A DNA stretch of 64,000 bases, taken from positions 187,062 to 251,061 of the forward strand of contig CAXBUH010000050.1 in assembly GCA_963978895.1 (NCBI GenBank). The letters run 5' to 3'. The notes below the pieces were generated by a model. The model saw only the letters and a list, made by a program, of their open reading frames with translations. It did no database searches and had not been told where the DNA came from. The stretch comes from Erpobdella octoculata (taxonomy: Eukaryota; Annelida; Clitellata; Hirudinida; Erpobdellidae). Each line of letters starts with the position of its first letter. Positions within the stretch are counted from its first letter, which is position 1. Positions 11,210 to 23,418 of the stretch are shown here, in pieces. A program made the position numbers and the translations under genes.

Positions 11210-14200
11210 TCAATATCCGTTCGTCATACGAAGAAAAAAATGAGATTTAAGTCGTTTCCTAAAAACATAAACGCTATCGACACACGCCGGATCGGTAAGT
11301 TCAATCGGTAGATTGTTCCAGGTAGTTGGACAAGAAACTGCGAAAGCCCTCGGTCCAAACGTCCTGGTTGCGCAGGAAGGAACAAGAAGCTGACCGGAAG
11401 AAGCCGAGCGAAGGTGAGATCGGCCAGGAAACTGAGTCACCGGAATGCACAGACCGGAGAGGTATGACGGCGCAGAACCATGGAGGCATCGGTACGCAGT
11501 GAGAGATAGCTTGAAGTCGATACGCGCCTGCATGTTCAGCCAGTGTAGTCGGTCGTGAATCGCTTTAGTGACATGACCGTATCGAGGCAATCGGAGAATC
11601 AGCCTAGCCGTGGCACGCATGACACCATCAAGCCGCCTCATTAACAGATCCGGTATTCCACTGAGTAGACAATTACAATAATCAAGTCTAGACAAGATCA
11701 AAGCGCGGGCAAGTGCATGCGAAGAATCGACCGTGAGGGATTTGCGAACTGACCTCATCTGTCGTAGATGGTAGTAACTGGTGTTGACCAATTTTGCAAC
11801 GTGTTCGCTGAAAGTCAGTTGAGAATCTATGATGACCCCAAGATTGCGAACCCTATCGGCGAGACGAATGATGTTTCCAGCTATATTGATCTCGTCAAAG
11901 GTGCAGTGCAACCGACGTCTAGAGGATCCCAGTAGAATGACCTCTGTCTTAGAGGCATTTAACTTTAGTCGATTGCATTTCATCCATTCCATTATCTCCG
12001 AAACGCAGCCGTCCAATCTGTCCGCGAGCACACCGATACTCTCAGTGCCGCAATGATCGTAGATTTGTAGATCATCAGCATAACCATGAATATTGAAACC
12101 ACGTTGGGCAACCAGGGCAAAAACATCTGAAGTGTATGCAATGAAGAATAGCGGTCCTAGAATTGAACCTTGTGGAACACCACACACAATCGAGGACCAA
12201 CCAGAAAGGATACCTCCATAACGAACACACTGCCTCCGATCGCAAAGATACGAACCGATCCACCGAAGAGCAACAGAATCAATGCCAAATGTACGCTCCA
12301 ATCTGGTCACGAGGATTCCATGATCAACGCAATCGAATGCAGCGCTGAGATCGAGCATAGCGAGCAGTGTTACCATCCCTCGATCGGTTGCCAAGAGAAC
12401 ATCCGAAGTAACCTTGAGCAATGCAGTTTCCGTCGAACGGCACCTCCGATAGGCAGACTGATGCTCGGTAGAAGGTTGTGTCCATCCAGGTGATGTTGAA
12501 TTTGTTTGTTAACCGCCCGTTCCAAAACCTTAGAGATGAACTGAAGATTCGAAACTGGGCGATAACTGGCAGGCAGAGAAACATCCAGCGTAGATTTTTT
12601 CAAGATTGGCGTGACCTCGGCCACTCTGAATGGGACCGGAAAGTGACCAGTTTCCAACGATTTATTAAACAGATCTGTAACAAATGGGGCCAAGGTTTCT
12701 GAAAATTCTTTGATGAGCCATGTTGGCGCCGGGTCTAGACCACATGACTTGTTTGGAGAGTTCTTAATTAGGTCCCTGACGTCATCCTTAGTAAGAGTCG
12801 CAAAATTGCTGAAACGTTCTCCAGAGAAGGTGTTGAACTCAGGCGTATCCGAATCAAGGGTAGACGCTCGGACGTCCGTGACCTTCTTCTCAAAAGAGCT
12901 CATGAATTGCTCTGCAGTCAGACCATCCTGAAGAATGAAAGATCGTTTCTTTCCCATCACGGCAGACAAATCTCTCCACAGCTTGCTTGCGTTTCCTGCA
13001 CTCTCCGCAATCGTATTTTGCCAGTACGCATCCTGTGCTCTCCTATAAAAATCCTGGCAAAAACGTAACTGCGCAACCCATTTATCACGGTCAGAGATCA
13101 GTCGGGTTCTTCTGTAAATTCTTTCAAGAGAACGAGCTTTTCGTTTCTGCTCGCCGCAAGCAGTATTGAACCATGGAGTGATCGGACGATAATTTCTCAA
13201 GGCTGACCGACGTGGAGCATGCTTCTCAACAAGATCGGTCAGTATTCTGTTGTACATCGTAGCCATTTCATCCGGTCCAAGGCCGCTCCAGCTGCTGTCC
13301 TCAGTGCAGAGTTTGCTTGATTTGAGATCCTGTAAAAAAAGATCACGATCAAAGGTCTTCCATGCCCTGCCTGTTACCATTAGTGATACAGGAATTGGTT
13401 TCATGAGTGGCAGTCTTGAAATGATGAGAGAATGATCGGACACAGATGGAACATACACTTCACAAGCAACAGAAGATGACTGAGCTGGGTCCTTCGTGAT
13501 GACAACGTCTAAGGTATGTCCGGCTTTGTGGGTTGGTGAAGAAATATTCTGGACAAGGCCGAAGCAATCCACGATCGTGTTGAATTTCATTGTCCATACA
13601 TCATCCGGTTTGTCCAAGTGAATGTTGATATCTCCAACGACAAGAATATGGCAGCTGTGAACAGTTAATTCTTCAAGCATCTGGCTGAAATCCTCCAAGA
13701 ACTGGTCAGAAACTCGTTCACTTCCAGGCCGGTAAATGACCACAGCAATTGTTCTAACACTCCTTAAGATAAGCCTCACAGAAACGAATTCAAAAGTCTC
13801 AACTTTGCTGGTAAGATTCATTCGGCGGGCTTTGCACGATTCTTTGCAAATCCATGCAACCCCGCCCCCCAGTAGACGACCAGATTGCATCTTATGTGTA
13901 GCAGACCTCGCCAAACGTTTTCGTTCTCGTGCCTGATCCACGCACGTGTATCCATCCGGTGTGATTCTTGCGAGAGTGATGTCTTCTGATGATTCGTGAA
14001 AAGTCTCGGCAACTGCGAAGGCATCAAGATCATGTTCAGCGATGATATTTGTCAGCGATGCACTTTTATTTCCGATCGACTGACAGTTCAAATATCCAAT
14101 AGTCAAGTACTTGTTTCGAACGTATGATTCTGTGTTGGAGCTTTTCAGATTTTTCCCGCAACGGGAAGTCTTCTGGTAACTATCCTGTCCCCCGCGATGA

Positions 14201-14310
14201 ACAGATTCGTCTCTCCAGCTCGTATTCTCTGCTTCATACTTTCGACTAGGAGTTTTCGTGCTTCTCTTTCTTTTGGAGTCATATCCCGATGGATAAAAAC
14301 TGCTGACCAA
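11210..14310 (-). pseudogene. LINE ORF2: AP endonuclease plus reverse transcriptase, one frameshift
   Basis: ORF2 would nick DNA and reverse-transcribe the LINE RNA by target-primed reverse transcription. The endonuclease is in the N-terminal third: IGYLNCQSIGNKS (from about 14100), VVGDINIHLD and PSVSDHSLI are its catalytic blocks. RT blocks follow: NKSCGLDPAPTWLIKE, SYRPVSNLQFISKVLE, LAMLDLSAAFDCVDH (motif A), GVPQGSILGPLFF, YADDLQIY (motif C, intact) and LKLNASKTEVILLG. A single frameshift near 12460, in the finger region after HHLDGHNLLPSI, splits it into two open frames (14310-12370 and 12421-11210). The upper frame overlaps ORF1, so the true start probably lies just before 14100. The stop at 11210 is followed by the 3' UTR. 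Confidence 0.87.
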
Positions 14311-14975
14311 CCTCCTTCCTTCATCACCCTCAAGTTTTTTGCCAACTTGAGAAGATTCGACTGTTGATTTTCGTTTTTCAATACCAGTTTCAACGGTCTT
14401 GGTCGAGCAGGTTCACTCTCTCCTTCGATTCTTTTCCCAAGTCTAATTAAGTTAACAATCTCGACATCATCACAAGAGATTAATTTCAGCAATTCCTCGA
14501 TCTTCGATTTGTCGTCCGATTTGCGCTTATCAGGTGTAGACGAACTCGACTCGCCCAGCCCATAGACAACAACAGAGGTCCTTCTCCTGAGCTTGTCGGC
14601 TTCCTCATCTTTGTCATCCTGTGTCTTTGCGTCGAGAGCTTTTTTAAGGCAAAGCTGTAGGCCTGATGCCTGCTCACCCTTCTCAGTCAGAACAGAATGG
14701 TGTATTTTCTTGACGCCTTCTGATAATTCGTCAACCCTTTCTTTGAAAAGATCGGACCACTTTTTTGTTGCTGTATCAACCTTATTTGAGAGAGGTTCAA
14801 GATCAACATCTGCAATTTTCTTTGTCAAACCCCTAACTTCTTCGAGGACCTCGTTGAGTTTTTTCCTATTGAGGGCAAGTTCTTTTTTCTCGTCTGCAAG
14901 TCTCTCCTCCCTTTTTCCGGAGTCTTTCTTTATGGTATCTCTGATTTCCTTGATATCCTGAGCAATCACCTCCAA
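14145..14975 (-). pseudogene. LINE ORF1 (coiled coil, RNA-binding type), 5'-truncated
   Basis: About 276 residues are open. The N-terminal half is a highly charged coiled coil (IKEIRDTIKKDSGKREERLA onward). The C-terminal half has the order seen in CR1/L1-like ORF1 proteins: SVVVYGLGESSSS, then IVNLIRLGKR, then RPRPLKLVLKN, then AVFIHRDMTPKEREARKLL. Such proteins coat the LINE RNA. The first codon is TTG at the junction with hAT sequence, so the start is missing. It overlaps the upstream extension of the ORF2 frame, the usual arrangement in this group. Confidence 0.75.
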
Positions 14976-15183
14976 CCCTTTTGAATATAACTGAATCTTT
15001 TAGAATGAATATTTTTTATAATTTTATTATATTATTTTTATGTTTGCAGTTAAATGTTTTGATTCTATGGCACGGACGATAACTTCGGTCGAAGTTAGGA
15101 ATAGTTCTTTCTTTTTGTTTCGTGTTAGTGTTCTGTTGCTTGCGTTGTTTTTCGAAGATTTTCAAGTTTTTAGAATTACCAGA

Positions 15184-15480
15184 ATGGAAGATACTTGTGT
15201 TAGTAATAACATTGTTATGGACGAATCTACCGAGGAAGAAGTATCGTTTATTCAACAAAATGAGTCGGAATCTGCTTTAGGACCTCTAACGAAAAAAACT
15301 AGATTCAACAAAACAAGACCTATACTAACCCGGTACATAAAAGGTTTACAGGAGTTGGAGCCGATATTAAGTGCAATATTTGTTCTGTAATTTTGAAGGG
15401 TAAAAATGTCAAAAATTTATCTACCGCCGAACTTTTTATAGCCGCCGTAAATCAGCAGAAAAAAATTACGGTTAGCCGGC
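15184..15480 (+). pseudogene. hAT transposase N-terminus with broken BED-type zinc finger
   Basis: From the ATG at 15184 an acidic leader is readable (VMDESTEEEVSFIQQNESES), followed after a frameshift near 15360 by DIKCNICSVILKGKNVKNLST. C-x2-C followed by a basic segment and LST is the first half of a BED finger, whose His pair would follow but is deleted. The rest of a transposase (catalytic and dimerisation domains) is absent. The piece lies between the matched ends of the hAT at 10946-16311, so it is most likely that element's own gene. Confidence 0.5.
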
Positions 15481-16311
15481 AGCCAGCCGAAAACGGTACG
15501 CCGAAAATCCGCTATAAGATTTCCGAACGCCAGCTTAACGTTTTTTTAACGTTTGACTCATTATAAAACTAATTTTCAATGTAAAAGTGCAAAATCAACT
15601 ATTATGTATACGTTGGTGTGCAATGTTTAATTTCCTGAATTTCTTTCTGAAACCAATTACGTTGTCTAATTTTCATTATATTATCTTTGCTTTACTTATT
15701 ATCGCTACTGACAGACGCTTTAAAATAGGAATAAATTTAAGTATCACAATTCTTTTCTCATGTTAATAGTTAATAATTAGATATTATAGACAATTAACAT
15801 GTGGATTAGTTATGAACAGCCGCAGATCAGCCTTAAGTGCTGATAAATTAGATCAGATTGTTTTTATACATGACAATTTTAAATTTGCAATGTAACAATT
15901 TTTTTTCATATTATTTTTTATGATGTAATTTTGTTTATCATATGACATTTATTCTATGTTATCTCGCTTCTTTCGAGACAAAATTTCCACTTCAGTCGAG
16001 ATCCCGATATCGTATCGTATCGATATCATATCGTTATTGTTCGAGGCGTATCGTATCGTTTAATTCGAGGCAAATTTCAGAAATCGTATCGTATCGTTCC
16101 AAAAAAATAACGGGACGCAGAAGCTTATAAATTTCTTCTTGGTAGTTTACCTAAAAAAATTGAAAAAAAAAACTGAATCTAACTGTAACTGAAACTGAAA
16201 CTGAATCTTTAAAGATTCAGTTTACTGAAACTGAAACTGAATCTTTGTAAAGTTTCAGTTACTTTAACTGAAACTGAAACTGACTCTTTTTTCAAAACTG
16301 TAACAACCCTA

Positions 16312-16722
16312 GCTCAATGTTAAAACTGCTGAAACCTCTTGGTTTTTCAAACCGAGAAAAAACTCGAACCATCAAGGAGATCTCCCAGACAGCTGAAGCT
16401 GCATCTTTTTGGATTTTCGCTAATAGAAAAAAGAAAGCGCTACAAGATGCACACGAAATGGTTTAGCCGTGTTTACATTGGGCGATAATTGTTCCGGCGA
16501 TTTCCAGTTTTGTTTCGAACAGTTTTCTGCTGAACTTTGAATTTTCGTGTTTCAAGTTAGGAGTTTGGACATTTTTCTCGCCGAAGGGCGTCCGCCTGGT
16601 CAATGGACGTGGGCCCACCTCTCTTATAAACGTCAAGAAGTTTAAGTGCCGAAACGCTAAAAATGAGAGGTTCTTCTTCTGAAGACCTTCGGCGACGAAA
16701 GCTCGCAAAGAGTTATAACACA
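16312..16722 (+). pseudogene. R2/R4-like LINE copy 2, segment 3: C-terminus and 3' UTR
   Basis: The last coding block reads LKLLKPLGFSNREKTRTIKE and ISQTAEAASFWIFANRKKK and stops at about 16465, matching the C-terminal helix block of this family (EAAERASFWLW type). The 3' UTR follows, with GAACACG, CGTCAAGAAGTTTAAGTGCC and GCCGAAACG words also present upstream of 4325 in copy 1. It ends in (CATA)n. Segments 9499-10202, 10848-10945 and 16312-16722 together form one LINE insertion. Confidence 0.75.
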
Positions 16723-17591
16723 CACATACATACATACATACATACATACATACATACATACATACATACATACATACATACATACATACATACATACATA
16801 CATACATACATACATACATACATACATACATACATACATACATACATACATACATACATACATACATACATACATACATACATACATACATACATACATA
16901 CATACATACATACATACATACGTACATACGTACATACGTACATACGTACATACGTACATACGTACATACGTACAAACGTGCATACATATATACATACATA
17001 AATACATACATACATACATACATACATACATACATACATACATACATACATACATACATACATACATACATACATACATACATACATACATACATACATA
17101 CGTACATACGTACATACGTACATACGTACATACGTACATACGTACATACGTACAAACGTGCATACATATATACATATATACATACATACATACATACATA
17201 CATACATACATACATAAATACATACATACATACATACATACATACATACATACATACATACATACATACATACATACATACATACGTACATACTTACATA
17301 CGTACATACGTACATACGTACATACGTACATACGTACATACGTACATACGTACATACGTACATACGTACATACGTACATACGTACATACGTACATACGTA
17401 CATACGTACATACGTACATACGTACATACGTACATACGTACATACGTACATACGTACATACGTACATACGTACATACGTACATACGTATATACGTACCTA
17501 CGTACATACGTACATACGTACATACGTACATACGTACATACGTACATACATACATACATACATACATACATACATACATACATGCATACAT
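16723..17591. repeat. (CATA)n array with (CATACGTA)n blocks and 180-bp duplication
   Basis: Plain CATA runs alternate with blocks of the 8-bp unit TACGTACA (16920-16970, 17100-17150, 17285-17545). The block ending ACAAACGTGCATACATATATAC occurs at 16921 and again at 17101, an exact 180-bp shift, so a segmental duplication has occurred inside the array. It is the tail of LINE copy 2. All long frames here are artefacts. Confidence 0.95.
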
Positions 17592-17888
17592 ACTTCATCG
17601 ATAAACATCTCGACGTTGCAAGCATCTACCGACCACCATCCTCTGCGATGTCCACATCATATGAAGAATTGTCGGACCTACTCTCACGTTTCTGTGAGTG
17701 CATTGACGCTGACAGGTTTGTCATGTTTGGCGATTTTAATTGCCCTGGTCCCGGTTCCACTGTTGACGCCGGATAAACTCTTATGTTCGACCAGCACGGA
17801 CTCTACCAATACGTTCTCGCTCCGACACATAATACGGCAGCGAAAGAGAGTTTACTTGACCTTGTCGTCGGAAACGTGACGCTGTTCT
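17592..17888 (+). pseudogene. LINE endonuclease fragment (CR1/Jockey type)
   Basis: The fragment encodes DVASIYRPPSS, RFVMFGDFNCPG and, after an in-frame stop near 17775, GLYQYVLAPTHNTAA and LLDLVVGNV. These are the middle and late blocks of an AP-type LINE endonuclease (GDFN catalytic Asp/Asn and the SxxDH-preceding region). It begins where the (CATA)n array ends and is fused at about 17889 to the tail of a Ty3/Gypsy polyprotein, so both ends are breakpoints. It belongs to a different family from the LINE at 11083-14990. Confidence 0.65.
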
Positions 17889-18169
17889 TGCAAAACGAAA
17901 GTCCAGCGACCACGTCAACGAAAAGTCCAATCACGACGAAAAGTCCGGCAACCGTTTCAACAGGAAATCAAGCGACCAGTTTGCCAATGAGTTCTCCATC
18001 CAGTGCGACAACCGTACCAGGAGAAATTCTACCGACGGATCTGACAAGATCAGCAACGCAAGCGAATACTTCAGTTGAAACCGGACCACGACGTTCGGAG
18101 CGCCTGCGATTGAAGAATTTAAGATTTTTACACGATTTTTTTTTCGTTAGAAGACATTTTTACATTTAG
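17889..18169 (+). pseudogene. Ty3/Gypsy pol C-terminal tail
   Basis: A Ser/Thr/Pro-rich stretch (TKSPITTKSPATVS) leads to GPRRSERLRLKN and a stop at 18169. It is followed by a purine tract (AGCTTGTGGGAAGG, to 18207) and an LTR. A basic R-S-x-R tail just before the polypurine tract and 3' LTR is common at the end of Gypsy polyproteins. Only the last about 90 codons survive. Confidence 0.5.
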
Positions 18170-18207
18170 TTTTCGCTTTTGAAAAGACTCAAAAGCTTGT
18201 GGGAAGG

Positions 18208-18616
<409 letters not shown>

Positions 18617-19299
18617 ATAGCAGCCGACCTGGCTTCACTCGGTTGAAATTACAGAATTTGAACCGTGCATCAATAGTAGAGTACTGCACGGCAACTTAGC
18701 TCAGCCCGTTTCATAGGCCAAAATTTTTAGTTCGGCCCGTTCAATTTAAGCCCAGTCCGGCTTTTTTAATAGGTCTAAAATTCTCTATACAGGTTCGGCC
18801 CGGCTCGTTTTAAGACCTTAAAATCACGGCCTGGTCCGGCCCATGCAGTACGGCTCATTTTAAGGCAGAAAATTCCAACCCTGGCTTGTTATTTAGGCCC
18901 AAAATTTCAGGCTCGAACCCTCCCTTTTTTAAGTCGAGGGCTGGCCCAGTCCGTGCCTCCTTGGACTCAGCCAGGTTCTGCGGGCACTAAACCTCAGAGC
19001 TCGGAAACTATTTTTTCGAAAAATAATGAAACAGGTATCTTATTATTTTTACGAAAAACCTAAATACGGAATTTCAACGTTTGCAAAGTTTCAGTTATTG
19101 AGTTTTCAAGCAAATATTTTTTTTCCACCCTACATTTGTTGCCCAGGATCGAGTTATTGTTAATTTTGTTGCAAACACCGTGAAAAAATGTCAGACAGAA
19201 ATGCGGTTGTGTTTTAAATAAGGACATTTAAAAACTAAAAAAATGCCTTCAAACGTTGAATTTTCCAAGGTGATTCCAAATCTCTTTTTCTGTTTTGCC

Positions 19300-20342
19300 T
19301 AACATTAATTCTATTAACTAGCGTACTAAATAAACACAACATAGGCTTTAAAGTCAATTAATCAATGATAAACTAACTTTTCTACATGGATGACTTAAAA
19401 CTGTTTTCAAATAGTGATTCCCAATTAAATGATGCAATATCTTTGATAAAAACGTTTAGTGATGACATAAAAATGGAATTTGGTCTAGCAAAATGCTTCA
19501 AAGTCACCATCTAGCATGGTAAAATATATTCCAACTAAAACATCAAGCTGGACAATAATACATCATCATCAAAACCTTGGAACCTAATGAAACTTATAAA
19601 GATCTTGGTATGCAAGAAATAGATGGCATCCAACACTCTTTAATGAAAGAAAAAACGTTGCAAACCACCAACAAGCCACCAAATACTCAATTAAAAAAGA
19701 ATCTGTTAAAATAAAAAATCAGTACTCTATTTTAAATCCAACCTTTTATATTTATCAAAAAAACAGCAAATAATAAAATTACTCCTCGAAAAAACAAATA
19801 ATTTAAAAATGAAACCTCTTCATGAATAATTTTTAAAAAACTTGACATTCCAACAACATATAAGGAAAAAACCATGTCATGGCTAATGAGCTCGGGTCTC
19901 AAAAGTGAAACAGAGAGTCTCATAATAGTTGCCCATGATCAGGCACTCAACACCAGATACTTTTCGAAAGCATATTTTGAAGCAAGAAGTTGACAGTCGG
20001 TGCAGACTATGCAACAAGGCAGAAAAACACATTAGTCATATTGTTTCAGAAAGCACAATTCTAGCTCCAACTGAGTACACAAAAAGACACATCAATGTAG
20101 CAAATTACATCTACTGGAAATTGTATAAACACTTTGGAGGTAAGTTGTGTAAACACTTTGGAGCTAAGGCACCCAAAAAGTGCTATGAACATCAACCAGA
20201 AAAATAATCCATGTGGATGATGTCACAATCACATGGGTTTTACCAGGTCATCATAGACCAAACAATTCCAGCTAACAGACCTGATAATGTAATTCACAAT
20301 AAAAGAGACAAAGAATGCTTGTTGGTTGAGGTGTCTGTTGTC
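19300..20342 (+). pseudogene. LINE remnant: RT motif C and C-terminal CCHC/endonuclease domain
   Basis: LTSVLNKHNIGFKV and FYMDDLKLFSNSDSQLND (19379 on, YMDD intact) are followed by TFSDDIKMEFGLAKC. After a decayed stretch, a CCHC block CRLCNKAEKHISHIV (about 19999-20045) is followed by EYTKRHINVANYIYWKLYKH. Next comes a restriction-like core, IIDQTIPANRPDNVI and KECLLVEVSVV (20235-20340), where the PD and the later E-V fit PD-(D/E)XK. This is a second LINE family with a C-terminal endonuclease, distinct from copies 1 and 2. It has several frameshifts and is cut at 20342 by a MITE. Confidence 0.65.
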
Positions 20343-20514
20343 GACATTCGTATAACAAAACAGCCAAAAAAAAGTAAAACAAAACGTGGGGTGCCTTCTA
20401 TGTTTATATTCAAAAAGCGTTTTATTCTGTTTGAAAAATAGCAGATGGTTTGAGTAAAAGGCGCCCCACGTTTTAAGTTTTTAAAAAATCTGGCATGTTC
20501 GTTATACGAATGTC
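20343..20514. mobile_element. Foldback MITE (172 bp)
   Basis: The outer inverted repeat is GACATTCGTATAAC at the left and GTTATACGAATGTC at the right, a perfect 14-bp match. An inner pair, AAAACGTGGGGTGCCTT and AAGGCGCCCCACGTTTT, matches with one mismatch, so most of the element folds into one hairpin. It has no coding capacity. I see no convincing target duplication (flanks GTTGTC and TAAAAT), so the superfamily is open. Confidence 0.65.
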
Positions 20515-20953
20515 TAAAATTAATGCATGCCTCCATCAAGACATTTCTCACACAGCCCAGAAAAAAATTACTTTCTTCTTTTTAGTTTACAAAAACGTCC
20601 TATTTTAAAAGATTCTTTTAATTATTTTATTTTGTAAGAATAAATTTTATACTGACTTGCAAAATTTTCACATTTTGAGTTTTTTGAGTTTCTAAGCAAA
20701 TATTCTTTTATCCACCTCACATTTGAGGTCCTGGAAATCACGTAATTAAAAACCGATAAAATACGTATATTTTTACTTCTGAGTAAATACTAAATACTAA
20801 TTTTTAACTTAACCGTTTTTGAATAGCAGTTATTCTGCAAAAACAAATAACCTTATTTTCCAACCCAAATGAATTTTTTTAGTAATTTTTATAATATATT
20901 ATATAAATAAACTACATAATACAAACCAGTGGCATAGCTTTGATAAACCGGAC

Positions 20954-21830
20954 CAGGGGCGTAGCTAGGGGGGGCAGGGGGGGCGAGCTGCCCCGGGCGC
21001 CATCTTGGGGGGGCGCCGAAGAGGAAGATACAGTATATTCATGCTAGACTAACTCTCTCTCAATGTTTGCGTAAGATGCAAGAAAAACAGTAGTTTCCTT
21101 CCTTGCATCAGGATGTCGTCCACAGTCTAGTTGTATATCTGCTGCTTCAGTCCATTTAGTTGTTCTGCAGCATCAAACTTGTTAGGTTCTTAGAAAGGGA
21201 GAGAGCCATGTCACTCATGTGTTTTATTTCAAACCGATTAGCCACAATCTAGGCACAGATCTCCGGCTCAGGCAAGGTGGAACTTGGTGACCCCTTCATG
21301 CTCCAGCCACCAGTCATTTCACATCGTTGACGTAGAGCCAATGTTTTGAAAGCTGCTCTTGCTATCTAGAACGTCTGTGCCCTGTGCAGCACACCTCCTT
21401 TATGACATCAAGTTTATGACACACAGCCTAAGGACCATATTTAATTTCATCAGTGTGTGCATTTATTGACATTTATTTATTACATTTATTTTCATTTATT
21501 TTGTGGATTTTTAAAAAACTTATTTCTGTTCTTTACGGTATTTTAAATAAAAATTTTGCTTGCCGCATTTTTTTTCAAATACTGATCGCGAAAAGATGGC
21601 GCCAAAACGCACGCATATAAACCTACACTTTTAGTTCTTAAGAGAACGGCAAAAGTATGAACGAAGTAAACATCGAATCTTTTTCTCAACAAAAGTCAAA
21701 TGATAAGAACAATAGGACACGTAACGTTTAACTTTAACTTCTTCATTGCAACGGGGGGAGGCCCGGGTCGCCGGGGGGCGCAAAATTTATAGTTTCGCCC
21801 CGGGCGCCAAAACCCCTCGCTACGCCTCTG
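20954..21830. mobile_element. Inner hAT non-autonomous element (877 bp)
   Basis: The left end CAGGGGCGTAGCTAGGGG and the right end, inverted, CAGAGGCGTAGCGAGGGG match at 16 of 18 positions. The 8-bp duplications are AACCGGAC at 20946-20953 and 21831-21838. Both ends carry a GGGGGCGCC/GGCGCCC-rich zone. The interior has no open frame of note. It lies 27 bp inside the outer hAT, so it is the younger insertion. Confidence 0.88.
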
Positions 21831-22424
21831 AACCGGACTCCCGGCCAAAACAACGTCTGGGCCCCCTATTTCTATACACCCTAAAAATATAGGCTAATTT
21901 TTCAATATTGCTAACGCAGACGGCGAAATAGAGTACGTAAGCCACGCCTATCGTCCAACTGTTGGACTAGTGAAATAGAGAATACGTTCATAGAAGGTAG
22001 CGCATCGCTTGATGTATTTTATACATTCGATGACCGTCTTCAGGAATTTCGATCCACCATCTTTAACGTCTAGCGAATCTCGTACAAAATCTCGCGTAAC
22101 TACCGTAGCCTATAAACAATGGCCGTCATTGAATGACGTCACCTCCAACAGCATCTTAAGTTAGGATGCGTTCAACAAATAAGCGCTTGATCACGGTGTG
22201 CACGCAACATATAATAGTCTAGAAGCTAAAGTTAGTTCTTATTATATTAACCTATTGTCATTTGAACAATAGACAATTGAGCAACTCAGCAATGGCATAA
22301 AATGGCATAATAAAATTTTTTATAGCTATCATGTAAAGCGTGAATTATGTGATTGATTTTTCTGATATTAATATAATTTAATCAAATGGTTAACAATATT
22401 TTCAATGTCAGAGAGATATTAATA

Positions 22425-22672
<248 letters not shown>

Positions 22673-23135
22673 TTTGTTATTTTTATTATTCTCACAAAAT
22701 ATTTTACATGCTTTTATAATGTTCTCAAAAGCATGGATATTATATGCTCAATCAGCATTTAACATAACATATAACTAATTGATTATCCGACCCAGCTCAG
22801 GCCTCCTCAAGGCCCCGGGCCCCCGGGCACTGCACAGGCGGCCCGGGTTATAGCTACGCCACTAATACAAACTAACCCATTTTAACAAAGATAATGTCTG
22901 ATTACTATTGAACGGCGCCTTACAACTACCAAAACGCCTTACAACCAAATTTTTAAAAATAGTAAATAAATAAAAATAAATAAAAATCTAGATACCAAAT
23001 TTTAAAACCTTTTCATTTTTGGTTTTTGACATATGCGTTGTTTAGAAAAAAATTATTTTCCTGTTTTATCTCCTCAGGAACAAAATTTTCAAAAACCCTT
23101 TCCAAGTGAGTGCTTACGCTATATTTGTTTACGTC

Positions 23136-23418
23136 GTTCGGCTGTTTTCAAAAAATTACTCAGCACTTTGAATCATTTGAAAGTCGTTTCTTGTGAAATC
23201 CAATTACTATAAAATTATAAAAATCAATTAAATTATTAAATCCAAAAGTTCATTCAATTTCTCAATTTCTGAGTGAGCAATAAACATTCCGGTATTGTCT
23301 GGTAATCTTCGATTGAAACTAATCGACTCATAACGCAGCTGAAAAAAAACAATAAGTACGATCTACATACGATCATTAAATAACTAAAACAAACCTCGAC
23401 GTTTTACATAAAAAAAAA
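23136..23418. other. No gene seen
   Basis: This AT-rich stretch just outside the decayed Helitron-like copy has no coding motif, repeat or RNA structure that I can support. Confidence 0.5.

Larger units (their letters stand above)
11083..14990 (-). mobile_element. CR1/Jockey-type LINE, 5'-truncated, nested in the hAT
   Basis: This - strand LINE has ORF1, an ORF2 with AP-type endonuclease and RT, a 3' UTR and an (AAT)n tail (read as ATT at 11085-11107 on +). ACTGAAT occurs at both junctions and may be the target duplication, although this word is common in the host hAT. The 5' edge lies inside ORF1, which has no ATG, so the copy is truncated. Apart from one frameshift in ORF2 it is well preserved and looks younger than its surroundings. 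Confidence 0.85.
10946..16311. mobile_element. hAT transposon remnant carrying a nested LINE
   Basis: The terminal inverted repeats are TAGGGTTGTTACAGTT at the left and its inverse (AACTGTAACAACCCTA) at the right. The 8-bp duplications GCTCAATG lie at 10938-10945 and 16312-16319. Both ends carry clusters of ACTGAAT and AACTGAAAC words (10970-11090 and 16170-16290), probably subterminal binding sites. Inside are a LINE on the - strand (11083-14990) and the start of a transposase frame with a broken BED-type finger (15184-15480). Without the LINE the element would be about 1.45 kb, so it is an internally deleted, non-autonomous derivative. Confidence 0.85.
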
